Assembly: GCA_030549495.1 (NCBI GenBank)
Contig: JAUIRK010000875.1
Coordinates: 1,267,501-1,331,500 of the forward strand
From: Nectonema munidae
Taxonomy: Eukaryota > Nematomorpha > Nectonematoida > Nectonematidae
Direction: 5' to 3'
DNA: 64,000 bases
Each line of letters opens with the position of its first letter. Positions within the stretch are counted from its first letter, which is position 1. The notes below the pieces were generated by a model, which saw only the letters and a program-made list of their open reading frames with translations, had not been told where the DNA came from and ran no database searches. This document shows positions 23,401-38,400 of this stretch, piece after piece. Position numbers and translations under genes: made by a program.

Positions 23401-26400
23401 TATTTTATCTCTATTAAATTATTTCAAATTAATCATTTTATCTCTTAATTTTTTAGAATTTTTAAGTCCATGAGACAAAATGTCTTATGAAAATAACGGG
23501 GCGAATTGTCCATGAAACAAAATGTACTATGAAAATAATGGGGCGAATTGTCCATGGGACGAACTGTCTTATGAAAATAATGGGGGAATTGTCCATGGGA
23601 TAAATTGTCTTATGAAAATAATGGGGCGAAATATCCGAGGACCAAACTAACATAAATCAAAGTATACGAGAAAGAAAATCATTGCGTTTTTTTTAATATT
23701 TCTGTCTACAAATAAAATTCTGACAGCTGTCATAAATAGATCATGTACATTTTTAACAACTGAAACATTTTGTTTCGATATTATATTTTTATTATAATAA
23801 TCAACAAATTTTCTTAAAAAAAGTGATTTGATCATGTATAGTGTTACTTATAAAATTTAACAATCAAACATTATAAAAAATATCTCTGCTCAAATATTAA
23901 GCAAATAGAGTATTCTTGCTTTTAAACTGAATAGCTAGTCAAAATATTACTTGTCTGTTTGATTTTGATGTATTTTTTTTGATTTGATGAATATCCCTTA
24001 GTTTCAATAAAACGTTCAATATAATCAAAGTAATCATCAAATGAACAAAGCCATTTTCCAAAATGTGGATTAATTAGTCTTAGTTAAACATGGCTGTGTT
24101 ACTTTCGATAACTCAAAGGTTTAGCTTCATTTCGTTGTAAACAAATTTCTGCATGTCGGCCTCATATCTCTAAATCTTAGTCGAAAAGTTTCGACGGAGA
24201 GGATAATATGAACTTGAGATGATTGACATCTATGATTGACATGTGTCATATTTGGTGTAATCAAGGTTGTGATAAATATGTAGTTAACATATATAATATT
24301 TCGTGTCATTTAGATTGCAAATTATTCAAGGTGGAAAAGCTCTCTTGACTGTCATGTTTTATATTGAGCATTTTGGAAACTCTTTTACTTGCTTTGAAAT
24401 TAAGACTTTAATTAATTATGTAAATATATAGAAACGGTTTTTCAAATTTTATAAAACAAAAAAAAATAAAAGTAATAGATTTTAATAATTATAGCTATCT
24501 TTCCATTACGTGCTCTTTTTTACTTTATCTATCTCTGATACTCTAGGTTGAACAGAAATAATGATTTTTAACGAGCTGAAAAGGTTGGTTTAGAGACAAT
24601 AAGTGAGAAAAATACTTATAATATTTTTTAAATAATTACGCACTTCTCAATTACGTATTTTTATTGTAATCACTTATTTGTTTTACAATTTTTAGGCGAA
24701 ACAAATACTCCTAAATTATCATTTACAGATCCTTCTGTTTGTAAAAGTTTTCTATTGAGATGTTGTCCATTTGACATTCTTATGGGAACGGTAATATAAT
24801 TTATCTATAATTCCTATCTTCTACATTTATTCTCATTTTTAGAGAAAAGATATGGGTGGCTGTACCAAAATTCATGATTATGGGCTGAGAGCTGATTACG
24901 AGATGTCGAATAAAAAAAACACCTATTACTTTGAATTGGATGTATGATATTTTATTTTTTCGTTTATGACTTAAAAGAAATTTTGAAAACAGATTTTTAT
25001 TGGTGATACTTCATATTTTTAATCGCCATTGGCGTTGTTAAATCTTCACACTTTGCCGATTTTTTGCTCATTCTATCGCACGCATCTGAGAAGTGCTTAA
25101 TAGAAAAAATATTCGTAAATTCACTATAAGATTTTTACCCCATAATATATCAGTAGTGTATTCAGAACCCTATGATCTAACCTATTAAAGTCATGTATGA
25201 CTTATGCAAATCATTTGATGCAATATAATTGATTAGTAGTGGTAAGAGTATTGAACCAAATACTTCTAATCTATTGTATTTAATAATAAACTTTTTATAC
25301 AACGTGTCCTTACTCAGTCGTGCCCGTATTTTTTTCAAAAAATGAGAATATCCTCCTAAAGACAATTATAGTGGTTCAAATGCAAAAATCTACATGTATG
25401 TTTGTTCAAAATAACATGTAAAAGCGCTGCATAAAGAGATGGAAATGATTGTTCAAAATCATTGTTTTTTCCTCAACCACTACTCACTGTTAACCATTAT
25501 ATTATAACTCGTACTTAGAAGTTTATAATGGAGCTGTTATATATTGTCAAGGTTTTTTCGAATGGTGTTACTACTGCACTTTTTTATTTCTATTGTTTAA
25601 ATGCACACCCTTAACCCTTTAAGACAAATGTGACAGTGGTGTACCAAGAAATCAAAAGCGTCTGCCTTAAGTATATACAATTTCATTGAAAAAGAAATCA
25701 GACGATTAGTCTTAAAAATTCTGGTCTTCAAAGCTTAAGACTTCGTTTGGAATTGTTTATGGAAAGATTCCATTCTGAAGGATTTATATGTTTTCTCTGT
25801 GAATAAGTGTTTTTAAAATCATGAATTTTATAAAATTTAGAATCGATATTGTAGTGAAATAACTTTATTCACTACATTCGGTAAACAAGTAACAAGTTAA
25901 AACACAACATTAGTTTGAACACAAGTTAACCTCGAAGTTCTGATAATATCTTTGCTTATATATATACAGGCACAATTAAATGAGAGCTTCAGGTTACATC
26001 CAAGGCTATCTTATAATGAATAGTACAATCCACCCCCACTTGTTTTAATAGTGATATCTTCCGGAGCTTTTCTTTCGCGTTTTGGATACCTATCGTCTGA
26101 ACCAAGATCGTGCAAGGATTTTTCGTCTTCAGAAACCGAATGTTGATTGTGCTCCACTTGATTTTCCGAAGTAGGAATAATTGAGCTTTCACTTAAGGGG
26201 GCGATGTCTCTGAGGGAAACGCTTTTTGTAGTTCCCTCATTTGTTTGCGCAAAAGCATGAGTAGGATTCAAGTCTTTTAGCCAAACTTCCTCTTTTCTTC
26301 TCATACTTGCTTAATACTCCATGTTTTTTGAGAAGAACTTTTTCGGAATTAGTCATCCATGTAGGAAGGGAAGTACCTTTTGCAGTTTTGCGTGGGAAAA

Positions 26401-29400
26401 GAAACATCCTTTCGTGAGGTGTAGCACCAGTAGAAGTACAATATAAAGAACGTATCGAATGAAGAGAAACGTCTAAAACTTCCTCCCATTGTTTGATTTC
26501 TAATTTTTTTTCTTCTAAATTTAAACTAATAGTTTTCCATAATAAACCATTGTATCGTTCTACTTGCCCATTGCCAGTAGGATTATACGGTATAGATGTT
26601 GTATGAGATATATTATTATCAAAAAAAACTTTTTCATTGCATAACATATAAAAAAGACTAGTTAATGAATCTATTACGCTTTGGTACATACAATCTTTAC
26701 ATTTGAAAGCCCAAATAAACCTTGAATATTTATCAACTATCGTCAAAATATATTTGTTTTTAGAATTAGACGGCAAAGGACCCTTAAAGTCTAAATTTAA
26801 CTTTTGATAAGGTCTCTGCGCATTTACACAATCTAAATTAGGTACATAAAATTTTGGTTTTAAACGAGTGCATACACTACATTTTGACACAATGCTTTTA
26901 ATTTCTAATACTGAAAATGGAAGATTTTTACTTCTTATGTAGTGAGTCATATGAGTAATCCCAGGGTGCCCTAAATCAGAGTGAAGTTGCTATAGGGTGT
27001 TCATGGATAAACTTGCCGAGCATGCCCTCGAAAGTGTATCAGCCACAAAGTTTGACTTTCCCGATAAATGATATCAAAGGAAAAACATGAAATTTCTAAA
27101 CGCCATCTTTCAATTTTGCTATTCTTAATTTGATTACGATACTTTTTACTGAACATAAAATACAAGGATCTTTGGTCAGTGATTAAAGTAAACTTTTTTC
27201 CTAAAAGTAAGTGTTTCCATCTTCGTAGAGATTCCACTATGGCGTAAGCTTCTTTTTCTACAGCTGACAATCCTTTTTCGTGTTTTTGAAACATTCGCGA
27301 GAAAAACGCTACAGGCTTACCGTTTTGATTTAGAGACGCTGAGATCGCAACTTCACTTGCGTCGGTTTCAACTGTAAAAGGTATATTATCATCGATTGTC
27401 TGCATTGTGACATCAGCTAAAATCTGTTTAATTTTAAAGAAACTTTGTTTTGCAGCATCGTTAATATGAAAAGGAGCCCTATTTTTAGCTTCAATTAAAG
27501 GATGTATTAAATCTGAAAATTTTGGCACCCACCTAGCATAATAAGCGAATAGTCCCAATATTCTTTTTAATTCCGGTAAAGATTTAGGCAAGGGCAATTG
27601 AAGTAGTGGCTTTATGCGCTCGGGATCAGGTTTTATCGAAGAAAAAGATACTTGATATCCTAATATGTCTATAGTTTCTTTGCAGACTTGAGACTTAGAT
27701 TCATTTAATGTTAATTTTACTTTAGATACAGTCTCAAAAAACAACTAAGATTTTTATCGTGCTCCTCCTTATCCATGCCCATTATAGTTACGTTATCAAT
27801 ATAAGCAACAACCCCTTTTAAATTATAATCAGAAATAATTTGATCCATTACCCTTTGAAAAACGGGTACAGTATTGGTCAGCCCGAAAGGAAGTCGTGTA
27901 AACTGATATAATTTACCGCATGCTTGAAATGCTGTGTAAGGACGGTCTTTGGGCTCTAATTTCAACTGATGATACGCTGAGGATAAATCTACCGTACTAT
28001 ATACCTTATTTTTAGCTATTTTATCTATCACATCACCAATGTTAGGTAATGGGTAACTATCTAACAAAGTAAAACGATTAATATTTTTGCTATAATCTAT
28101 TACCATTCTTTTCTTTAAAGAACCACAAACAACCAATGGTTGGGCTCTCCAGGGAGACCTAGACTCTTCTATTATACCCTCTCTTAATAACCTTTTAATC
28201 TCCGAACAAATAAATAAGGAATCCTGAACAGAATACTTACGATTTTTATCGACAACAGGATGGCAATCCTTGGAGAGATGACAAAAAGGAGTAGGACACC
28301 TAGCTATAATAGCAGGAAGGGCGCAGACTTTGATGCCATCAAGTGTACCGTTAAACGCAAAGGTAACATACTTATGAGATTGCATTAGGCGTGTTCCTAT
28401 GATTACTTCAGTTGCTAATTCTTTGAGAACATACAATATGACATCTTTGTATAAGTTTCCTTGTAAAAATATATCTACCGTCACATATCCCAAAATTGAA
28501 GATTTTTGAGTAGTATCAGCCATTTTTACAAATCCTTTGTAATTTGATGATACCAAAGAAAGCCTTTTAGCACATGATTCAGAAATGAAGTTTTCGGTTG
28601 AACCAGTATCGAGAAGCGCTGTTATTATAAGGTCTTTGATTTGAACGCTAATTGTAACACAAGAAGAAAATCCACAGGTTGCAACAGTATGAGAAGGATT
28701 AAACGTTGAAGAGCGACATACCTTAGCGAAGTGGCCTAATTTATTGCACTTGTTGCAGTGAGCATTACGAGCAGGGCAGTAAGCTCTAGCATGGCGCTTG
28801 TTTCCACAAAAATAACAGTAGGCATCTTGTTTTGGAGAAAGATCAGTGGACTTTTGTTTAACCAAAGTTCTTATTTCAATTTGAGAATTACCTTTGCATG
28901 GAGCTTCAATGCTCATGGACATCACAATTTCATTTGTGTAACCTGCTGAGCTTTTAAAGGCCTCTTCAAGTGATCTGGCGAGCAGCGATGCTTTGCTGAA
29001 TGAAAGTTTATAATCTTCAAGCAAGCGAAGACGTATTGAAGGAGATAAAATTCCGTTAATTAAAGAGTCTCTTACCATTTCTTCCCGGTAAACATCAGCT
29101 GAAACGTCTTTGAAATCACACTTTTTACTTAAAATTTTTAATTCTTCTATAAACTCGTCAACACTTTCATCAACTTTTTGCTTTCTTGTTGCTAAAAGAT
29201 GACGCATGTAAACGGTGTTAATTTCTTTGCAAAAAACAGATTCGAGTTTATTTAAGGCTACATCCAGAGTACCTACATTGTCTATATGCTTGAAGATATG
29301 TGGTTTAATATAACAAAAAAGTACTTTGATTTTGTCGACATTGTTTTTAGGTAAGTGTTCTAAAAAATTTCAAAAAGTATCCGCCAATGCTTCCATTGTT

Positions 29401-32400
29401 CAAAACAGTCGTCGTCACTAGGTTTGATGTCTAAAACAGGAGGCTGCAAAACTTTGTCCATGAAAACAGATAAATGAATAAAACTAATGTTGATTTGTAG
29501 TGAAATAACTTTATTGATTAAAACACAACATTAGTTTGAACACAAGTTAACCTCGAAGTTCTGATAATATCTTTGCTTATATATATACAGGCACAATTAA
29601 ATGAGAGCTTCAGGTTACATCCAAGGCTATCTTATAATGAATAGTACAGATATCAACCCAGGTAATTTTATAACCTGATCGACATCTGCCTTGGTAAAAA
29701 AATAACAGATCGCTACTTTTTGTAGAACCTTCACAGAGGATTTTTCCCATATCTAAATAAGCCATTACCAATATTCATTAAAAAATTTTTTATTATTGCT
29801 GAAAAATTTCTATCGCTTTTTGCGCTTTACTTGCTTATTTTCTATTCTTAAATATACACGTTAAAAGAAATCGATGGATAGTTTTTCCAATTTTTGAATA
29901 AATCAAAAATTAGGTGATATCGTTTTAATTATTATATTTTATCTAAAAATGTATTCTTTTGTATGTTTGCAATTTTCTTATACATTTCTTATTGCAATTG
30001 TTTAGTTTGTAGCTTTTGACTAGATTTATCACGATTTTTTATTATTTTTTTGGAGGATATGTGCTTTTTTGCATCATACATGCCTTCTATAATAGACTTT
30101 CAGGAGTATGATGATCGCACTATTTTTGCTCCAAAATAAACAAAAATTTTATTTCACTTTAATCTTTGAAAAAGGAACGGCGAGGGTTAGATTGGATTGA
30201 ATCCAGTTAATTGATTAGTTAGTTAGTAGTTTATCATTTGAATGTCAAACAATTCGTATTATCTTTTCCTAAATACAAATGCGGGTAACGCCATTTTTAT
30301 ATATTGGTAAGAAGTTTTTTAAAAATGTTTTTAGATCCAACTCTTCAACACTTAACTCTGATAATAGTAACACTATTACAATTTCTCCTCCAAATTTTTT
30401 TCAATTTTTTTGCGTGTCTTTCATTTTCTTTATTTACACTAGGCACATAACCACTTGGACAATTTTGTATCAAACTGTAATAGACAAAACGAAGTTGCTA
30501 AACGTCGGTTGGCTGAAACACAAGAGGTTTTGGAGGATAAAGATCAAGTCATGGTTTGTTGTTTCTCCTATTTATGTGTTAGGAGGTTATTTACTTTAGA
30601 AATGGCATACTCTTTATTTAGGTAGATAAGATACAAAATTTAGGAGAAGAGATAGGAATGAGTTTAGCTGAGGCAGAAAAGCTTGGTGTTGAAGGAGATG
30701 TTGATGCAAGCATGAAAATGATGGAAACAGTTGAGTCGCTGCGCAAACAAAAGCTTCTCGCTGAAGTATTCATATTTCAACACTAATGGTCCTATTTTTC
30801 AGCTTTTAGTGCGGGCTGGGAATCTACGACTAAATTGTCTAATCCAGGATCTAAAATTAAAAAGGCCCATTAGTTGTACTGTACATTGGTTGTACACTCG
30901 ATCTAATTATATCTTCTGCTCATAAATTCTGTCTACATGTCATGTGTTTATTGTAGTGGTAGATTTAGACACGGTGCAATCGCTCTCCTCTATTTTTTGA
31001 GTATACCAATGTATGCGATTTTTTGTTTTGGAGGCCCTCTTGTGCAATGTTGGTTCTTAATTTGGGCCTTTGTTGGAAAAAGGTTGATAACAACTACTTT
31101 TCAACGTTATTTAATACTTAATGGTAAAAACAAATTTTGAAAAAGTAAAATATATATAAAAGTAATTCTTTGACTCATGTTTTTTATTCTTTAACTTTAA
31201 TCCAAAAATTGTTTTAAAAGCTTGAAAATAAACTAGAAACGCAACTTCATGAGTTCTTTTTGTTTACAAATTTATAAAGAGAAATGCGTGCTTGAATCTA
31301 TGCTTCTAGCCAATACCTTTTTTTGCAAGCCCCAGTTGGCGTTGCTAAAATTCAATAATCAACTCAAATGGATTTTTATGTCAAAAATTTATAATTTCAT
31401 ACAGGTTCACTATCACTAGTCTGACATTGTTTCGTTTCAAAAAACTTGTCAGTTTTCTTTAAAGAAGAAATATTTAGATGTATTAGAGAAAATTTAATCT
31501 AGAAATTGTATCATAAATTGTAACCAAATAAAAGTTTATAAATAGAATTAAAATTTTAATTTCAACATATGCTGCTTATTTTGGGGTGTATTTTAACCTG
31601 ATACATTAGTAATCCGGCAAAATGGTTAATCCATCACTCTCCAAGTCCAAATGATGCTGGATTGGTCATACTCAATCCTTACTCAAATTTACGATGCATT
31701 TTGCATAAATCTTCGGTATCTTTTTGCAGAATTTGCTTTATAACAGAGCCCGCGATAACCAAAATGGAGGGGGGGGGGGGCTCAAAGGGGCTGAAACTAT
31801 AGATTATGAAAATACACACTAAAATTTTCCTTTCTAGAAGCAGATTCGATCAACATCTGAAACAAGAGCTAAAGAAGGTCATAAAAGTAAGGTGATGAGG
31901 ATTGAGGAGTATAATTAACTATTATAAAACAAAAGTGAAAGAAGAAAATCATTTTATTAACAATATATCATTTTTAGAGTAATAAAGCAATTTACATGTC
32001 AAACATTCAGCCTTCTTGACTTTTCGTTGAAATAGTTCAAAAACTCGAAAACTCTTTTAAGGGTCGATCTCTCACAGGATGGAGGGCTGATTCCTAATGT
32101 TAGAGCAGCTTGAATAAATATTCATATATTCAAAAAATACTCTAGACAATTTTATAATATATTTATTGAAACTACCAATGTACAAAGAAAAGACTTCTTC
32201 ACAAGCGCACTTTATCGGATGTTATTCATTTAAAACTTATTAAGCTTGAAAAATTGAGTTGAGAGGCTTGGAAAATTGAATGGGGTGAGGGGTGGAGGAG
32301 GGGGAGGACTCAGGTCAAAAATGGGGGGGGGGGGAAGCTCAAGCCTCCAAAATAAATAGGGTGCGCGGGCCCTGCTTTATAATAAGATTTGAAAAAATTT

Positions 32401-35400
32401 CAGCTCTTGTACCTTTCAAACAAATTTTAGTAAATTATAATCTAAATTTATTAATTACAAATGAAAATTTTTTTGAAATAGAAAACTGTGTTTTAAAGGT
32501 ATTTTTTAAATTAATTAAAAAAAGTATTTCGAATTCTTTTTAAAAATCATATTTTTAATGTTAATTTGATGCACCCTTTAAACAATAGAAGTCTTATTCA
32601 TTTGCTGTCCCTATTATTTATTACGATTAGTGTTCTTTAAACAAAATATTTTGTACACATAAAATTAACTATAAAACGAAGTGACTAGATGTCTGTTTAA
32701 TTATTATTTTAAAAAAAGCTTGCTGTCTTTCAGGTCCAGTTTTTTCAAATCTAATCCTGTATCACTCTTATCCGATTAAACCTGAACAGGTTAACGGCCT
32801 TAAAATCAACTCAAATAATAAATATTGGATCAACACCAAGAAATTTTGAAATTATATGGTGAATGAAATTGTATCGATTGCTCTAGTTTTTAAGCTAAAA
32901 TTCACACACTGCAATAAAAACGCCAGTTTACATTTACCCTATTAATATACTGAATTCTTTCATTAAGTTCCAATGTTCCCAAATGAGAACGCCAATTTTA
33001 AAAAGCTATTAAAATAGAAAATAAAGACTTACTATCAAAGTTAAAATCTTAAATATTACAACTTAGTGCTCAAAATATATTTTAAAGTTGACATCTGAAA
33101 ACAAATAATTCAGACATTTTTAAATAATCATATAAAATTACTAATAATTAAGGTTATCTTAACTTTTAATTATTAAAGTTTTTTTTTCAATTTTTATAGA
33201 GGGCATGAGTAAGGTTAGTTAGATACTATGCTTCGATAACTCAAGGTCTTGGGTTCGACCCCGTATCAAGCCTACTTTCCTCATCCTTCGATACAAGCGG
33301 CACAATTGTGCCTTCTCGATGAAAACACCCCGCAGTACACTCTTTATATCCATTTGAATATACATGTCCATATCAGCGTTTTTACATTTAAAAATTCAGA
33401 GCGCGTTAAATTTGGATTATGAAAGATAATAAATATGAAAAATGGCGATTTTTTAGAATGAATATCGAAATTCAATGCCAGCTTCTAGCTACCAACAGCA
33501 AAAGCTGAGGGTTTGTGAAATATGCGGCTCCTTCCTGGGCATTCACGATAATGATCGTCGTTTAGCAGATCATTTCAGCGGAAAATTGCACCTCGGCTTC
33601 ATAAAAATACGCGAAAAACTGGATGAATTGAAGAGTAAGTTGGATCAACGCAGCAGTAATTCTCATCGTTTGCCTTTGATAAGTGAAAGTGTTGCCTACG
33701 CCTCTCCCAAATTGCCAAACTCAAAGTATCTTCCTGAAATGTCTTTTGACTCTAACAAAAGGTATTATCCCTTCATTCAATATCATTTACAATTTTCTTA
33801 AAGTTATCAAATTGTCACATTTACAACTTTAATTATTTCAATATCTTTCAACAATAATTAGGAAGGTTATAACTGAGTTCACTGATGCTCTTTGCAGTTA
33901 AAATTCTATCTTCCTTGTATTGTAAGATGAAATCTATATTTACTTTCTTTTTACTTTTATGCTCAAACATCATTTCAAACACTTTCCATATTCAATTCAT
34001 CATATCACACTTAGTGGTGGGATTCAAGTTTTTTCCTATTCGTGAGAACATATTGCCATTTTCTCAGTCTAGCGAACCCTTTGCTAGATATCCTGCTAAT
34101 TTTACTTTCGCTAGAAATTCTTATTGCATAATTGGCTGTAATTAAAATACTGGCAACGTTTTTACATGCCGACAATTCTATAACTGAACATTTAAAACTA
34201 TTTTCTTGGTTTAAATCTTGTAATATATACAATTTTGTTATTTTTGCTTAAGTGCAAAAAAACTTATATCTTTATATACCAAAAAAGTTAACAGAAATAA
34301 TAAGTGTTTATTAAAAATTTCTTATAAGTAAACAGTGCTTAGAAAAATGAAGCAAGCCCTTAATATTGAGACATCTTGTTGTGAGAACCGATTCATAAAA
34401 TCTTTGGATCCTGCCACTCATCACACTTCAAAAGAATAATAATTTTTTGCACTTCTTACTTTTTATTTTATTAAGATTTCCAAATGTTTCATAAACGAAA
34501 TCAAATGATTTCACACATCTACATTTTTTATATCATTCTTACTCACCTTTATGATGTCCTTAAACGCATGTGGATGATTGGTTTGCTGATTCTTCTTTTC
34601 TGTCAGAGATTTGATAGTAGAGAATAATATCATTTTTATTTATGCGATGGATTGTGTTAGAGACTCCAACTATTTACAGATTGTTCATTAGAAACAATGT
34701 AGAGATAATATTTTTTAAGACGTTTAATTAAAAATTTATCAATAGACAAAGCATGCAACCAAGTTTAGAAATAGGAACATTTCAAAAGTATGAAATAAAA
34801 ATTTAGTCTTGCCAATAACCCATTTTACGATCAATAAATTTAAAAGTAAAGTAAACTAGAAAATTTATCAGGATAAATTGAAGATTTAAACAGAGCCTAA
34901 AAGGATGCATACATTTTTAGGTTAGTAAACTTTGAACATTTAAATAGTTTCGGTGTCCTGTAATTGAAAGATTTTTAAAGCTTCACATTTCATTCCTAGC
35001 TTGTAGTTTCACTCATTTCATGAGAGAAGTATGTAATCTGTGTTTTCACTGAGCCTATTCATGATGCAGAATCTTAAAACATTATTTTTTCCAGAAATTA
35101 ATCAACACCTAAATTGTTTCACATTCAGTTTTATGCTTTAGACCAGTGGTTCCCAACCTGGGGTCCGCGGACTCCTAGTGCTCTTCGAAGATTAGATGAG
35201 CGTCCGTGAAAATTTTTTATATTATATACTACCCCATCGCGAGATTCCATATACAGGGAAAAAACTCTTTTTAATTGAGTTCGGACTAAGTGCACACATT
35301 TATATATTTCAAAGAAGTTCTATGGAACAAAATAATGTTGGGATAGAAAAAAGAGGAGGAGAGCTTCTTCCTTTATTCGATCATGTAATATTTCACAAAA

Positions 35401-38400
35401 TACCTTAAACATATCTTTTGGAAAAAATAAAACCATTTTTTTCAGTTTTAATTTTTTTCTTTTAATCACAGATACATATCTTTATCGCTTTCAGTCGTTA
35501 CTTTTTCTATGAAATAAAGGGCGGTACACTTTTTGTCTCCGTGTTGGCTCGCTAGCCAATAATTTGAAAAATATCATTACAATTAAATGTTATTTCTTTA
35601 AAGAGCTATATTTACTATCAGACTTATCATTTAAATATTAAATTTTGGGCTCTGAAGGGTCCGCAAAATAGTCATTTTAGTGTAGGGGGTCCGTAGGATA
35701 GAAAGGTTGGGAACCACAGCGTTAAACCAATGATACAAGTAAATTTTTTAAATCACTAGCATCTAAATGTTTTAAGTCTTTAAAATTCAAAAATTATTGA
35801 AGCAATTTTTTGAGCCGACTTTTGGTTTTGAAAAGCTTTTATCAGCGCACATTTGCAAAATAGTGGAATTAACCCATTAAGTACCATAGAAATCAAAAGA
35901 TATTAAAAAAAAACGCAGACGATTTACATTCAAAGTCATTGAAAAAAACAGACGAAGATGAAATTACTTATGTTCCCAAATGGGAGCATTGGGACTTAAT
36001 GGGTTAAATAGTGAATGTTAATGTGGACTGGAAAAGGTTATTAGAAGCGAAATATCGATGTTACTTTTGTTTTTTTGAATTTTAAAGACTTAAAATGTTA
36101 TCAATGATCATGACACCCCTCGCCACTTTTCCTACATATAAATATTTATTAAAATAAAATTTATAGTTAACGGATTTTGTTGAAATGAATATGAATGCAA
36201 GATAATTGAAGCACGTCAAGTTAGAATTGGATAGTTAAATATCCCAGCCACTATAATGAAGATATCAAAGAGAAGTAGAGAATAAGTTCATAACACCTTA
36301 ACATTACATTATGAATATCCTTAATCATTTGTATGTACGTTTTGGAAAATCTATGAGTAGTCGGAATCATCAGGATCTTATATATATTTGTTTAGGTGAT
36401 ATTTCATCACTCGTCACTTAATCTTTCGATATTTCATCACACGTCACTTATCACTAATACATTCCAAGACTTGACTTTTCACCATCATGACTCGCGTTTC
36501 TCTTTTGAGAGCGACTTTAAGTGTTTTTGAATGAGCAGGGTCTTTTTTTATTCCATCAAAAATAACTTTCAAAATTTTTAGTACGATTGAAACTTACAAA
36601 TTATCAGAATCTTTGCGACGAATTATTGTAACGGGGGACGTGAGTAAGGTTAGTTAGATACTGGGTTTCGATAACTCATGGTCTTGGGTTCGATCCCGTA
36701 TCAAGCCTACTTTCATCATAGTTCAATACAAGCGGCGCAATTGACTCCACGGTACCGTTACCTTTATAAAATTCTTTGTTATTCCTACAACTTATGCATT
36801 GTGTATGTGAGAGAAAATGTTCTATCGTATTTTCCTTTTTTATCTCAAAAAAGATGAACTTTTGAGACACGATTCATCTTTTTTCACAAGTTATTATCAA
36901 AAATTTGTTTTATTCTTTATCTATTCATATTGGTGTTTATAGCTTTTATTCTATTTTTTCGAGTGAAATCTAGAGTCTAAAGAAATTTTATTCTCATTTC
37001 TCCTTTAAAAATACTTTATCCAAAAACTCAGAAATTCTACTTCACATCTATAAAAATATATTATGTGATAATCTTTATTGTATTTATTGAACAGTGTTTA
37101 ACTGTCGAATGATGGAAAGACAAGCGATTGCGTGTCGTATGATCAAATCTCGTGTGATTTAATGATGGGTGATAAAAAGTCTAGCGCTATATTTCTATAC
37201 TACTAGGTATTTTTTATAAAATAATTTCTATTTCTTAACCTTTTTGAGTCATAGAGAACTAAGCAAAACCACGTATCACTCCTAACTCACATTCTGAATG
37301 CAAAACTTCCGATGAATTATTTTTCTATACATAATGTTGAATTTGTCTTAATATATATTTAGTTTCATTATAGGAAAGCTTAAAGCATCTACTTCAATAG
37401 TGTATGTTATAATAAGTAATTATAAAAGCATAGTGCAGCACTAAGTGTATTTTTAGCTCGAATATATTTTCGATTCTCTAAATATATATTCAAATTTTTG
37501 TTCCTTGCCATTGGATAGAAGTGTGCTGAACTTCAATAAAAGCTCAAGTTTTGAGAAATTCTAATGCTTAAATGTTTGACCTCATTGATCCCACAGTTAT
37601 CTTTATCATCTGCTTTTTCGGATCAAATGGAATGAGTCAAAAACAGAAAATATAATCTACATTAAATGTATAAATAGTAGAATCGCTAGATATCAATCAA
37701 ACATGTGTGTGGATAATGGTAAAGTAGTGTTTAATCTTTTTTACCTTTTAATATTTTTTCTAATTTTATTTAAATGTTAGATATTTTAGAATTAAATTTA
37801 ATTTATATAAGTTTGTCATTATCTAAAAAACAAACTCGTTTGGTGTCGCAGGAAAGTAAGTTAATTTTTAAACGCGTTTTTCGATTTCGGGTAAGATGAA
37901 TTATGTTTATTACATCAATAAGCTATTCTCCGCTTTTTCTAAATATATTAGAAAAACATTGCATTATTTAATTTTCATTTTTATCTTGCGATAAATTTTC
38001 ATATTATCTTTATGTTTAAAGGAGGCAGTTTGATGAAATAGAGGATTCTTACGATTATATTCACCAATTGGAAGATCACGCGTAAGTTTACTTATTTTTG
38101 ATAACATTCTACTCAATTATTTTCGTATAAAACAATTAACTTTTTGCCTAGATTCGGAAAATAATTTTCTATCAAATTTTTGTACATAAACATTATTAGC
38201 GAAATTAAAGCCAATTTTCATTTTTGGCCATTTTTTATTTTAAGACAATTTTTTACCTTAAAAACTATTAATTTCAAAATTTTGCGTTCATTTACTTCTA
38301 CAGGTCCACATGTAGAAAATATAGGACTGGCCGTGCCATTTACTTGATATTTTTACCCTCCTTACTTTTATTATGTAAAAAATTAATTAAATATAAAATA

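Larger units (their letters stand above)
25850..29648 (-). mobile_element. Ty3/gypsy-type LTR retrotransposon fossil, both LTRs present
   Basis: A 3.8-kb element on the minus strand, within LUC7L intron 3 and antisense to that gene. It has two LTRs that begin TGTAGTG and end AGTACA, and a 5-bp target duplication GATAT (25845-25849 and 29649-29653). Parts, in coding order from the right: a gag-derived region with two CCHC zinc knuckles (about 28.7-28.8 kb), an aspartic protease with a DTGS motif (about 28.6 kb), reverse transcriptase (about 27.7-28.2 kb), RNase H (about 27.1-27.5 kb) and integrase (about 26.3-26.9 kb). The protease-RT-RNase H-integrase order places it in Ty3/gypsy. It is short for the family and broken, with roughly three breaks visible. 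Near-identity of the LTRs suggests a fairly young insertion. Confidence 0.93.

Noticed and set aside
23277-23643. CRISPR-like array (four repeated ~43-bp units)
   Set aside because: The units are directly adjacent without unique spacers, and sit in the arm of an element with a target duplication in a eukaryotic genome.
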